Position numbers and translations under genes: made by a program. The notes beneath the pieces were generated by a model, which was not told the origin of the DNA, did no database searches, and saw only the letters and a program-made list of their open reading frames with translations. From Mesostigma viride (Eukaryota > Streptophyta > Mesostigmatophyceae > Mesostigmatales > Mesostigmataceae), in assembly GCA_009746045.1 (NCBI GenBank), contig RPFO01000041.1:2026613-2090612 (forward strand): 64,000 nt of DNA, written 5' to 3'. Within the stretch, counting starts at the first letter, position 1; each line of letters begins with the position of its first letter. Shown one piece after another: positions 49,422 to 58,160 of the stretch.

Positions 49422-50439
49422 ATGGCGTCTGGGCGTCTCATGTTGGAGTCCAAGTTTAAGGAGTGTTGCGACTTCTACGAAAGTGGTGGGGCGGAGAAAG
49501 CAGACCAGTACATCGATTTTTTGTTGGACGCGACTCCTATCTTCAGGCGGTACATGGATACGGTGGATGTCAAACAGAAGTCAAAACCCAAGAAGAAGGA
49601 CCCCTTGGGAGTCGCCGCACCTAACAATTCTCGCAAGACGATGGTGGAACTCACGTCTAATGACGGGTCGGTCGACAAGGAATCCCTGAAACAGAGGAAG
49701 GCGAGTATCTATCGTGACTTTGAAACACAACATGAGGGGGTTGGAGGTGAAAACGGAGCTAAACGACGCAGACTACGACAGGGAGCTCTTCGGTTTTTGT
49801 GCGGCGTGCAATGTCAACATGGTGGAAGTGAGACAAGAAGGCGAAAACGTGTGCACGAGTTGCGGAATGACTCAGCCAATGGCCAACAACACCATAGACA
49901 ATTTCCCGTACGGAACTCCCGTCAACAACAACGACTACTGCTACAAGAGGATCAACCACTTGAACGAGTGCTTGTCCCAATTTCACGCCAGGGAACGGTC
50001 ATCCGCCCCAGAAGAAGTTGTCGAGGCTGTTGCGGCGGAGTTTCGGAAAGGAAAGGTCATTGATAAAAGCGATATTACGCCGCAACGAGTGCGGAAGATG
50101 TTACGTAAATTGAAACTGTCCAAGTACTTCGAGCACAGTGTGCAGATCACGCACATGCTCAGCGGAACTCCGCCGCCTACAATGACGGTGGCGCAGGAGG
50201 AAAAGATACGTAACATGTTCAAGATGATTCAAAAGCCGTTTGAGGAAATCTGTCCCAAGGATCGGAAGAACTTCCTGAACTACTCCTACTGCCTGCACAA
50301 GATGTGCCAACTTCTGGGCTACGACAAGTTCCTTCCGCACTTCCCGCTTCTCAAGAGCAAGGAGAAGTTGTGGGGTCAAGACGCCATATGGAAGGGGATA
50401 TGTAACAAACTGAACTGGGAGTTCATCCAATCCAGGTGA
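49422..50439 (+). pseudogene. VLTF3-like late transcription factor, frameshifted once
   Basis: The ATG at 49422 (gcggccATGGCG) opens a frame that continues past the GGGGG run at 49736-49740. After that the conserved coding sequence lies one frame over, to the stop at 50439. The second part has FCAACNVNMVEV, VCTSCGMTQ (a CxxC pair) and the typical end KLWGQDAIWKGICNKLNWEFI. VLTF3 is an NCLDV core gene for late transcription, usually 300-380 residues; the two parts total about 338. One extra G in the homopolymer explains the shift, so it may be a sequencing error or real decay. Confidence 0.8.
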
Positions 50440-50443
50440 CGAT

Positions 50444-51253
50444 TCACTCTGCGGTTTCTTCCATAGCATCCGCGTCGACGGGGTCCTCGTTTTCGTCGTC
50501 CATCTTGGGTGCGAGCATGAACATGAGCGTGCCGAGGTCGCCGACTTTGTATTTCACGACGAGTGGATACTCGTGACTGAGGAAGAGGCTGACGCTGTTA
50601 CAGAGACCGGCGGCCTTGGAGAACGTGCACAGATACCGCAAGGAAAACACCTCGTCGATCTCCTTGTCTTCCATGAGTTGGATTTTCATGTCCGGGAACT
50701 CCTTCCCTATTTGGAGGACGCAATCACCGATGTCACCGCTGCAGCTCATGACAATTTCGGAGCCCGAGCACTTTATGCGCACGATGTCCGAAATCACGTG
50801 GAGGTCTCGGCAGATCCTCTGAAACTCGGAGCTGACCATCGTGATGATGGTCATGTACTCCTTCTGCGGTATCTCTAGAGAGTCCTCGTCGATGTCTAGC
50901 AGTTTCATTGAATACGACCACTTGGTTTTCTTGACGTTGTTCGTGATGTTGATCTCCATTCTGTCCAAGTTGACGCCATCCAGCTTGAGTTCCAATTCGT
51001 CATTAATGGAAACGTTCTTTAACAACTTGTAAAAGTTCACGAGTCCGATGCCGACCACGAACGGTTTTGAGCATCGGTACTCCTCGATGTTCTCCTTCTC
51101 CAAGCACACGTGAAAGAGACAACAGTGCGCGTTGTCGAAAGCCATCATGCGTACAGCGTCTGGAGTAAATGAAAAATTGACATCGTTCGTCAACTCCTTT
51201 AATGTCTCCACTAACAACTTGATAGAGGCTCCTTGAACAGTACGAAACTCCAT
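50444..51253 (-). CDS. PCNA: PCNA sliding clamp
   Basis: The protein has 269 residues, the usual length of PCNA. It has two similar halves, with LLVETLKELTNDVNFSF, GIGLVNFYKLLK and SLEIPQKEYMTIITMVSSEFQRICRDL, and an end like PLVVKYKVGDLGTLMFMLAPK. It is an intact ring-forming processivity factor for viral DNA polymerase. The last 17 residues form an acidic tail (DDENEDPVDADAMEETAE). It is tail-to-tail with VLTF3, four bases apart, which supports an original viral gene order. Confidence 0.9.
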   Translation of the reverse strand: MEFRTVQGASIKLLVETLKELTNDVNFSFTPDAVRMMAFDNAHCCLFHVCLEKENIEEYRCSKPFVVGIGLVNFYKLLKNVSINDELELKLDGVNLDRMEINITNNVKKTKWSYSMKLLDIDEDSLEIPQKEYMTIITMVSSEFQRICRDLHVISDIVRIKCSGSEIVMSCSGDIGDCVLQIGKEFPDMKIQLMEDKEIDEVFSLRYLCTFSKAAGLCNSVSLFLSHEYPLVVKYKVGDLGTLMFMLAPKMDDENEDPVDADAMEETAE

Positions 51254-51283
51254 GTCGATGTTCGCGCAGATAAACGCAGTGCT

Positions 51284-51541
51284 TTATTGGGCGAACGCGC
51301 CGAGATAGGTGTATCCCACAAAATTGGAATCGGAGTCGCTGGTAATCGGATCGGGTCCTCCTCGTTCGAGTAAGTATACAACTCGCGAGCCGTTAAAAGT
51401 CGTAGAGTAAATGCGGTGGTAGCCGATGTCAAGTGGATTTAGGCGGGAAAGCTTTTCACCCGTCGATTCAAACTTGATGTGATGCAGCACGTTCACGATG
51501 TTGGCGGTTAAGAGATACCCAGCTTGTCCGCTCTCAGACAT
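51284..51541 (-). CDS. Small unknown protein
   Basis: The protein has 85 residues with a hydrophobic-polar pattern (GYLLTANIVNVLHHIKFE, then GYHRIYSTTFNGSRVVYLLE) suggesting a compact beta-containing fold. No family recognised. It has a TATATAT-containing upstream stretch and is divergent from the gene at 51625, with the dyad at 51587-51611 between them. PCNA follows 31 bases after its stop on the same strand. Confidence 0.55.
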   Translation of the reverse strand: MSESGQAGYLLTANIVNVLHHIKFESTGEKLSRLNPLDIGYHRIYSTTFNGSRVVYLLERGGPDPITSDSDSNFVGYTYLGAFAQ

Positions 51542-51586
51542 GAGGAATCTTCTAGTATGGTACCTATATATTTTTGGTGCGTTCTA

Positions 51587-51611
51587 ACCGCCAGCATAAA
51601 TCTCTGGCGGT
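51587..51611. promoter_or_regulatory. Perfect dyad in a divergent promoter
   Basis: ACCGCCAG at 51587-51594 is inverted as CTGGCGGT at 51604-51611, with a 9-base loop. It lies between the starts at 51541 (minus) and 51625 (plus). It could be an operator or an mRNA hairpin. Confidence 0.45.
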
Positions 51612-51624
51612 GTTATTATTAGAC

Positions 51625-51936
51625 ATGGCGCCCTACAACCCCCAGCTCGTCGAGCTTGTGATGAGCGCCTTGTCAAAGGGATGGTCGGTTTCGGTGACAC
51701 CTGACGGCGATCTGCGGTACGACGTCCCCGGCTCACGTGTTAAGGAGTGTCACCCCCTACCGAAGAGCAGTCTTTTCGAGGTGGATGGTTTCGATATATT
51801 GGGAGGGTTGGAAGAAGCGGACATCGATTCCGACGACGAGGTGTTCAAAATGGTAAATTCTATCGTGAAGGAACGACCTTCTCGCGAGACAAAGGTGGAG
51901 AAGGGGAGCATTAACATCTGCATCAATCTCCAGTAA
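51625..51936 (+). CDS. Small acidic protein of unknown function
   Basis: The ATG at 51625 (tagacATGGCG) gives 103 residues: MAPYNPQLVELVMSALSKGW, a middle DVPGSRVKECHPLP, an acidic stretch EEADIDSDDEVF and a basic end. No domain is seen. The frame extends upstream without a better start. Confidence 0.5.
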   Translation: MAPYNPQLVELVMSALSKGWSVSVTPDGDLRYDVPGSRVKECHPLPKSSLFEVDGFDILGGLEEADIDSDDEVFKMVNSIVKERPSRETKVEKGSINICINLQ

Positions 51937-51985
51937 CCTCAGTTCTCTTAATTATTTGTCGTGATATTATATACCCTCCCAATCG

Positions 51986-53143
51986 ATGGAGTTTTTCCAT
52001 GCTCAACCGTCGGACTCTGTCACGATTCCCAGAGATATGTACGAAAAGTTGATCGCGCTGCTCAATGTCCCTACGCAAGCACAACCTACGGGAAGCACCA
52101 AGTTGCCCATCCAAGACGAGACGGACTATATCGGTAGGGCGTTCGAGAAGAACTATCCTCGTCCGATTCGCGACCCGTTACATCCGTACCAAAACAAACT
52201 GCCGTACAAGGTACAACAGGGCGATAGTTGGAACTCTATTGCCGCCAAGTTTTCCGCTTTTCACGACGAGCTCCTCATGGCGAATCCCCACATCACGCCA
52301 GCGGACCTGACGGAAGGAGACATCATTCTCGTACCCAAACCAAGGACCTATGAGGACTTCGTGAACAGCGTCATCCACCCTGGAAATGATACTGGGATCA
52401 TGCTTGTAGATCACAACAAACCTGCACCGGCTGTACAAGCTGCACCGGTCGTACAAGCTGCACCGGTCGTACAAGCTGCACCGGTCGTACAAGCTGCACC
52501 GGCTGCAGATCCACAAGGAGCCATCCAACGGATTTTATCATCGGCGTATGGTGGCGCCCGTACCTTAGCGTCGGGTGTCGCAAACACGTTCAGTCAGGGT
52601 GGTCTCCCGATGGCTCTTTCGGCCGTGGGTGGTTCGCTGGGTGCCCCTTTGGTGGGCGCCGCGGCGGGGATGGGAACGTCGTTGGCCAACGCCATCTGGC
52701 CGTCGGCACAAACTCCCCTGCAAGTCACCGCTCCGTCTGCAGACTCCCCCTCTACGACACTGGCTCAGGTTGCGCCGACCGCGAATCCGGGTGGATGGGG
52801 GAGATTCTTAGGTACCTCCGCTTTGGCCGTTCCTACCGCCCTAGCCTCGCAATACCTGGCGCCGCTCGCGACTGCAGGACTAACCAGTGGTGGACGTATG
52901 CTGGGCTCAGCGTTGTCGTCAGGGGGGCAGATGTTATCATCCCTCGCATCAAAAGCGGCGAGTGGTCTCTACGACATTGGCGGCGATGTCGCGAATCGTG
53001 TCTATCAAGAGGCCGCTGAACACCCGAATGCGACAGGTTTGATGACGGCAGCTGCTTTGTTTTATTTGGCTAACAAGTTCGGGAGGAGTCCATGGGGGCA
53101 GAGTGCGACACAAAAACTTCGAAAAGCATGGAATGCTATGTAA
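51986..53143 (+). CDS. LysM-domain virion-type protein
   Basis: The protein has 385 residues. LysM at about 69-117 (YKVQQGDSWNSIAAKF, then LMANPHITPADL, then EGDIILVPK) shows the expected G-D-S/T, N-P and L-x-x-G-D-x-I order. LysM binds chitin or peptidoglycan. The next segment has a tandem V-Q-A-A-P repeat (18-base copies at about 52434-52505), then a long Ala/Gly/Ser-rich hydrophobic half, perhaps membrane-interacting. A surface or entry-associated role is inferred from LysM. TATATAC lies 12 bases before the start. It is tail-to-tail with MCP1. Confidence 0.75.
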   Translation: MEFFHAQPSDSVTIPRDMYEKLIALLNVPTQAQPTGSTKLPIQDETDYIGRAFEKNYPRPIRDPLHPYQNKLPYKVQQGDSWNSIAAKFSAFHDELLMANPHITPADLTEGDIILVPKPRTYEDFVNSVIHPGNDTGIMLVDHNKPAPAVQAAPVVQAAPVVQAAPVVQAAPAADPQGAIQRILSSAYGGARTLASGVANTFSQGGLPMALSAVGGSLGAPLVGAAAGMGTSLANAIWPSAQTPLQVTAPSADSPSTTLAQVAPTANPGGWGRFLGTSALAVPTALASQYLAPLATAGLTSGGRMLGSALSSGGQMLSSLASKAASGLYDIGGDVANRVYQEAAEHPNATGLMTAAALFYLANKFGRSPWGQSATQKLRKAWNAM

Positions 53144-53152
53144 ACATACTCG

Positions 53153-54772
53153 TTAGTTCAAGAACAAGCGGCGACCGTGTCCCGCCTTGATCTCGAACAC
53201 GTTCATGACTCGAGCGTACACGTGCAAATGCCCGTCTGCCATCACGGCTCCCTCCTTCACGCCAGGGACGCGACTGAAATTGAATCGGAGAGACGCGCGA
53301 TCCAGTTTACTGAGGTTGACAGATCCACTGGGCTCGTCGCTCTCTGGACTCATGGAAAACGGGACGACGTAAATCATCTCCATGTGGTTTTCCTTTGGGA
53401 TGCGGGAATGAAACTCAGCAGGGACGAAGTAGTTGAACCACAGCGGGTCACGAGGCGGTGTCCATAGGTCTGTGTTGTTCACACTGAACGTCATCGACTC
53501 AAAAAACGCGTTGTCGAGGTGCGTCATCTGCTTTCCGTACGTGCGGACGTAATACCCCCCCTTGTTATCCATGTCATTGCGAGGAAAGGGACGATTCCCC
53601 TCGAAGTTCCAATACTCCCAATTCGAGTTCTTGATGTCGCTACCCTCGAGCCTGCGATGATCGGCCCGGAAGAAGAACAAGATCTCCTTGCAAGCGCCAG
53701 CCAGTCGGTCGAGCATGAACTCCTTCACAAGCTTGTCGTTTTTACGCAATGGGAATGACAGATATTGCGTTTCCGTGATGAGAAACGAGTGATCTTTCTT
53801 CACGACCTGTTGACGTTCAGGGTCGTCGAGGAACACGTATCGAGCCACCAGTCGCATTTTCTCGATTCCGCCACCGACGTTCGCGAACTGTAGCTTTTTG
53901 CCTGTGTCTACCAACGAGGTGTTGATGTCTCCTGTGAAGATGTTCGTCGTCTGAGGCCGGTAACGATCTGGGTCTGTGACAGGAGGGGTCTGATAGGGAA
54001 CCCGCTCGAAATACTGGAGATAGTCGTGTCGCAGCGGTTTCGCGCTGAGTTTGACGTTGATGTAACAGTCGTGGTATTGCAATGCCGTGATGGGGAGTGC
54101 CATGCCCGGGTTTTCGCAGAAAAAGAAACGCAAAGGGACATAGATGTGTTGATCGTGCACGGTTCCCACGTTTCCGACACCGCCATGGTCGGCCGGGAGT
54201 CCAGAAATCACACTCCTTTCCTGGCTTCGTGTCAAGGCGTCCCATGTGTGGAGGAAATCGCCAGTGTGCGTCTCGACGAGTGTCTCACCCACCCATAGTT
54301 CCACCGTCTGGGTGAGGACATAGCCCAGGTGGTCGATCCATGCGGGCTTGAAGGTGTCGTGAGTGATGCCGTCGTAATCCGCGTCGGCGGTCAGTGGGTA
54401 ATCGGAGGCCAAGAAGGCGGCCGTCACCTTCGTGCTTGTCATGTCGACTCCGCTGTCTGTGGGAGTGTATCCGTCCGCGTCCACCGTGTCGCGGTCCACG
54501 GTGACTTGCGCCACGCCAAAGTTCAGTTTTGAGATGTTGTAGTACAGATAGCATTGAGTAACCAGGTCTCCGATTCGCGGGATCTTAAAACGCACCTCGC
54601 CACCGTATTGGGGTTGGCGGTCGGGCGAGATCTCGAAATCTCCGATGCTGAAGTTACTGTGGCGCTGGTACACGAATTTGAATAATGTTTTTTCTGGGTT
54701 GACGGTGAGCACGTTGTCGAAACTGCCTTTGGCCCGCAGCCAGTGAATATGAGCGTTGATGTTATGACTCAT
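53153..54772 (-). CDS. Major capsid protein 1 (divergent)
   Basis: The protein has 539 residues and is intact. The start carries the NCLDV MCP opening in altered form: LRAKGSFDNVLTVNPEKTLF, then YQRHSNF and VRFKIPRIGDLVTQCYLY. Later blocks include WVGETLVETHTGDFLHTWDAL, HIYVPLRFFFCENPGMALPI and RASLRFNFSRVPG. It folds as a double jelly roll that forms the trimeric capsomer. It is more divergent from the other two than they are from each other, so it may be a minor or penton-type capsid protein. It is divergent from MCP2 with 97 bases between. TATA-like TTATAATATTAC precedes its start. Confidence 0.9.
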   Translation of the reverse strand: MSHNINAHIHWLRAKGSFDNVLTVNPEKTLFKFVYQRHSNFSIGDFEISPDRQPQYGGEVRFKIPRIGDLVTQCYLYYNISKLNFGVAQVTVDRDTVDADGYTPTDSGVDMTSTKVTAAFLASDYPLTADADYDGITHDTFKPAWIDHLGYVLTQTVELWVGETLVETHTGDFLHTWDALTRSQERSVISGLPADHGGVGNVGTVHDQHIYVPLRFFFCENPGMALPITALQYHDCYINVKLSAKPLRHDYLQYFERVPYQTPPVTDPDRYRPQTTNIFTGDINTSLVDTGKKLQFANVGGGIEKMRLVARYVFLDDPERQQVVKKDHSFLITETQYLSFPLRKNDKLVKEFMLDRLAGACKEILFFFRADHRRLEGSDIKNSNWEYWNFEGNRPFPRNDMDNKGGYYVRTYGKQMTHLDNAFFESMTFSVNNTDLWTPPRDPLWFNYFVPAEFHSRIPKENHMEMIYVVPFSMSPESDEPSGSVNLSKLDRASLRFNFSRVPGVKEGAVMADGHLHVYARVMNVFEIKAGHGRRLFLN

Positions 54773-54850
54773 CGTGTAATATTATAATGACAGAATTTTT
54801 GTGTCTCGTTCTGGACTCGGGTTAGACGACGAATAATTTTTTCCAAACAA

Positions 54851-54858
54851 TATATATA
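54851..54858 (+). promoter_or_regulatory. TATA-like element before MCP2
   Basis: TATATATA starts 19 bases upstream of the ATG at 54870. It is the clearest example of the TATA-near-start pattern in this window. Confidence 0.55.
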
Positions 54859-54869
54859 ACACTTCCACC

Positions 54870-56546
54870 ATGACCTCCGCTATGATGACCCTGAAGGCCA
54901 AGGGGGCCCAAGATATCGCCCTTATCGTAGAGCCGAAGACCTCATTTTTTCACAGCGTCTGGCTCCGTCACTCAAACTTCGCGTGGGAGGACTCGGAGAT
55001 CCAACCGACGTTGGGCGGGGGAGGCGGTTTCGGAAATCCAGTCGAGTTCAAGTTTGGGAGGTCGGGAGATCTGGTGACAAAGTGCATGTTGACCATCCAG
55101 ATGAAAGAGTTGCCGGGGTGGTCGGGAGAGTTTTCGCCGTACATCTGGGACTTTCCTAGGGCGATGATCGATTACGTTGAATTGCTGATCGGTGGGTACA
55201 CCGTGGAGAAGATCACAGGCGACATGCTCCATGTGTGGGACATCCTCAGCAAGCAGGACTACGCGAGCTTGGTCGATAACATGCCCGTGAACCATGGACA
55301 ATCTATCAAGTTCGATAAGGATGGCAAGATTCTCGAGCAGACGACGGGAAAGAACGTTCAGCACATCTACATCCCTCTCCATTTTTCATTCACTACCGCC
55401 AACGGTCTCGCCCTTCCAATGATCGGTCTCTCCCTGCACGATGTGCGTGTCAAGGTCAAGTTCAACAGCGCCGACAAGATCTTCACCCATTTCACGAAGC
55501 AGGTGGCGAATTACGATACCGTCTACGGGACCGTCGGCGCTACTGTCAAGCCTGAGCTGAACACGGCGGGTGCCAGTCCCGACGTGAACAAGATCCGTCA
55601 GATCATCCGGTCTAACTTCATCGCGGGCCGTGTTGGTAACGAGATGTCACAGGTGATCGCAGAGACGGGCAACCAGCAGTGGGTGAACCACGTTATCGAG
55701 AACGCATTTTACAGCGACAAGATCATCAATATGTCCACGACTGTCACGCCACCGTCTGGGATGACGGACGGGACTCTCAGGATCCAGTTCGAGATCGCGG
55801 ACTATAACCTCCACGTGGGGGGGGCGAGGGTGTTTAAGATCCTGGACAGCATGATTTCCAAGGCTGACAAGTTTACATTCAATCGCACGGTGGTCACGTC
55901 AAACGAGAGGGCGGCGTGGATCGCTAACCCCCCGAGCTTTACCTCGAAACTGCTGCTGCGGTACATCTTCTTGGACGACGCCGAGCGCCAGGACTTCGCA
56001 AACGGAGAGTTCGAGTTCCTGATCACAGAGAACCAGCTCCACCAGCATTTCGTGTCCGAGGGGACGGAGCAGGTTTCCATCGACCTGAAGTTCAACCACC
56101 CGTGTAAGGAGCTGATCTTCTTCTACAGGGCGGACGACTGGTCCGGTCCCGAGGAGACCGCGAAGGGGTACTATAAGGGGTATTGGAGTTTCAAGAACCC
56201 AAAGTCGGCATTTGGAGACGGCCACCTGTTCACGAGCTGCAATCTGTCTCTGAACTCTCAGAATATGTACGGGGATGGTCGCGACCCAGTCTATTTCTCC
56301 TATGTCACTCCGATCCAGTTCCATAAGCGTGTGGACAGGGACCACAACCTGTACGTGATTCCGTTCGGGCTGAATCCTGGCAACTGGGACCCGTCTGGTA
56401 CCATCAACATGTCCCGTCTGGACGACGTGAAGTTGATTCTACGTGGTCTGAATCGCTGTCCTGCGGGCACTATCAACGTGTATGCTCGCAACTTCAACAT
56501 CTTGAAGATCAAGAACGGGATGGGCGGCAAGCGCTATGCCTCGTAA
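54870..56546 (+). CDS. Major capsid protein 2
   Basis: The protein has 558 residues and is intact. It has LKAKGAQDIALIVEPKTSFF, then WLRHSNFAWEDSEIQ, VEFKFGRSGDLVTKCMLTI, YVELLIGGYTVEKITGDMLH, QHIYIPLHFSFTTANGLALP and a C-terminal VYARNFNILKIKNGMGGKRYAS. These are the signature blocks of NCLDV MCPs with both jelly rolls present. A loop of about 100 residues between the rolls is longer than usual. It shares the N-terminal half closely with MCP3, indicating duplication. This is the best candidate for the principal capsid protein. Confidence 0.95.
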   Translation: MTSAMMTLKAKGAQDIALIVEPKTSFFHSVWLRHSNFAWEDSEIQPTLGGGGGFGNPVEFKFGRSGDLVTKCMLTIQMKELPGWSGEFSPYIWDFPRAMIDYVELLIGGYTVEKITGDMLHVWDILSKQDYASLVDNMPVNHGQSIKFDKDGKILEQTTGKNVQHIYIPLHFSFTTANGLALPMIGLSLHDVRVKVKFNSADKIFTHFTKQVANYDTVYGTVGATVKPELNTAGASPDVNKIRQIIRSNFIAGRVGNEMSQVIAETGNQQWVNHVIENAFYSDKIINMSTTVTPPSGMTDGTLRIQFEIADYNLHVGGARVFKILDSMISKADKFTFNRTVVTSNERAAWIANPPSFTSKLLLRYIFLDDAERQDFANGEFEFLITENQLHQHFVSEGTEQVSIDLKFNHPCKELIFFYRADDWSGPEETAKGYYKGYWSFKNPKSAFGDGHLFTSCNLSLNSQNMYGDGRDPVYFSYVTPIQFHKRVDRDHNLYVIPFGLNPGNWDPSGTINMSRLDDVKLILRGLNRCPAGTINVYARNFNILKIKNGMGGKRYAS

Positions 56547-56629
56547 AAAGGTATCTAGCAAGTAGAAACATATCAATCAAATAATTCGACTCGTCCGCGA
56601 ATTATTATGATGTCGTTCGATAGAAAGAT

Positions 56630-56920
56630 ATGTCGATCGCAAAGTGTCGAGCTACCACCGCATTGGGTAAATCTTGCAAGAATAAACGGAAAGCGGGCTC
56701 GCGCAAATGTGCCGTACACTCACGTAAGAATTCTCGCGGTCACAGCGTGCGATCGGGTAGTAACAAACGATCGCACATGGAAATGGAGACGGGTATCGAT
56801 AGCAAGACCGAGAAGGTGGGCGACGCGGTCCGACTCTCGTGGTTGTCTAGGTTTCCGCAGCAAACAGGAGCCGTTTTGCAAGAACCCAAGAAGACCAGCG
56901 GGGCAGGAGGGAATAAGTGA
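56630..56920 (+). CDS. Small basic protein with C-G-C-C-H motif
   Basis: The ATG at 56630 (agatATGTCG) gives 96 residues. KCRATTALGKSCKNKRKAGSRKCAVHSRK is a compact Cys/His motif like that in the gene at 20659. It is followed by SRGHSVRSGSNKR, which resembles the shared R-H-V-x-R-x-G block. It sits between two MCP genes, a place consistent with a virion protein. A small zinc-bound DNA or RNA binder is possible. Function inferred. Confidence 0.5.
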   Translation: MSIAKCRATTALGKSCKNKRKAGSRKCAVHSRKNSRGHSVRSGSNKRSHMEMETGIDSKTEKVGDAVRLSWLSRFPQQTGAVLQEPKKTSGAGGNK

Positions 56921-56975
56921 TGGGTCGTATTATGACAAAAAAAATGTCGATAACTACTAGTATATCGTTCGGAAC

Positions 56976-58160
56976 ATGTCTTCGTCTGCAGCTATCATGG
57001 CCCTTAGGAGCAAGGGCAGTCAGGACGTGTCTCTCATCGTGGACCCGGACATCACGTTTTGGAGGGTGATGTGGAGTCGACACACAAATTACGCGATCGA
57101 GGACTCTGAGGTGACTCAGACCGCGGGTGTCGTCGGCTACGGATCTTCGGTCGAGTTCAAGATCCCGAGGTCAGGTGACCTTCTGCACAAGGTCATGATA
57201 TACCTCGAAATGCCCGAGTTTCCTAACCTGTCGTTCTCCCCCTTCGCCAAGGACTTCGCAAGGATCCTGATTGAACAAGTGGAGTACAGCATCGGAGGGT
57301 TTGTGATCGAGAAGCTGACCGGAGATTTCCTGCACGTGAATGATAAGTTGTCCAAGCAGGGGTTCGAGAGTACGGTTGACAACATGCCCGTCAACCACGG
57401 TGGCAGCGTGGATATCGACCATAAGGGCAGGATCGTATCTTATTGCAACGGCGCTAGGTCCCAGCACATCTACGTGCCAGTGGAGTTCACATTCTCCATT
57501 GATCCAGGCCTGTCTCTCCCGATGATCGCCATCCAACACCATGACGTGGTTATCAAGATCACGTTCGCAAAGGCCGCAAACATCTTCACGCATTATGCCA
57601 ACGACTTCCCCATCGACACTACCGGAGCCCCCGTGAATTACGCTGCATCCCCGTTCGTCGCCACGGCCCCGGATACAGCCGAGAATGGGTTGTGGACTCT
57701 TACCGGGACTCCCAATAACACGGGAAGTCACCAGCCGACCGCCACTGATCCGAAGGTGATTGTGTATAACGGGTACGTCGTGGGTTCTCAATATCTGAGC
57801 AATGCTAGCAACGCCACTTCGTATTACGGTGCCACCGCTAACCACGCACGAGTGGACCTGTCGGATGCGGGGTTCGCCGGAGGTGTGTCCACCGTGACCA
57901 TGGCAGTGGACTACTTCCACGCCGGAGCCGGTTTTGGCGACAATAGGGACAACGCGACCATCTTATATTACGGTAACGGGACGGAGGGATTCGGCCTCTT
58001 CCACACCAACGGGGGGATCCTCAAGCTCAAGGTGACCAGTGGAGGTGCGGACAATATCATGACTGTCACAGGAGCCGTGGTTGGTGACGGCAAGTGGCAT
58101 AACATCATCCTCACGAGGGTGGGAGTTAATATTGCCTGGCAAGCAATATTATTCTACTAA
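56976..58160 (+). pseudogene. Major capsid protein 3 with LamG-like insert, cut by a retroelement
   Basis: It has the MCP start (LRSKGSQDVSLIVDPDITFW, then RHTNYAIEDSEV), first jelly-roll blocks as in MCP2, and NHGGSVDIDHKGR. From about residue 220 to 384 there is a lectin-like stretch ending VVGDGKWHNIILTRVG, the hallmark of a LamG/concanavalin-type domain. About ten junk codons follow from the retroelement starting near 58129, so the second jelly roll and tail are missing. Insertion of a carbohydrate-binding-type domain in an MCP loop suggests a decorated capsid. The truncation is certain; the LamG call is good. Confidence 0.8.
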
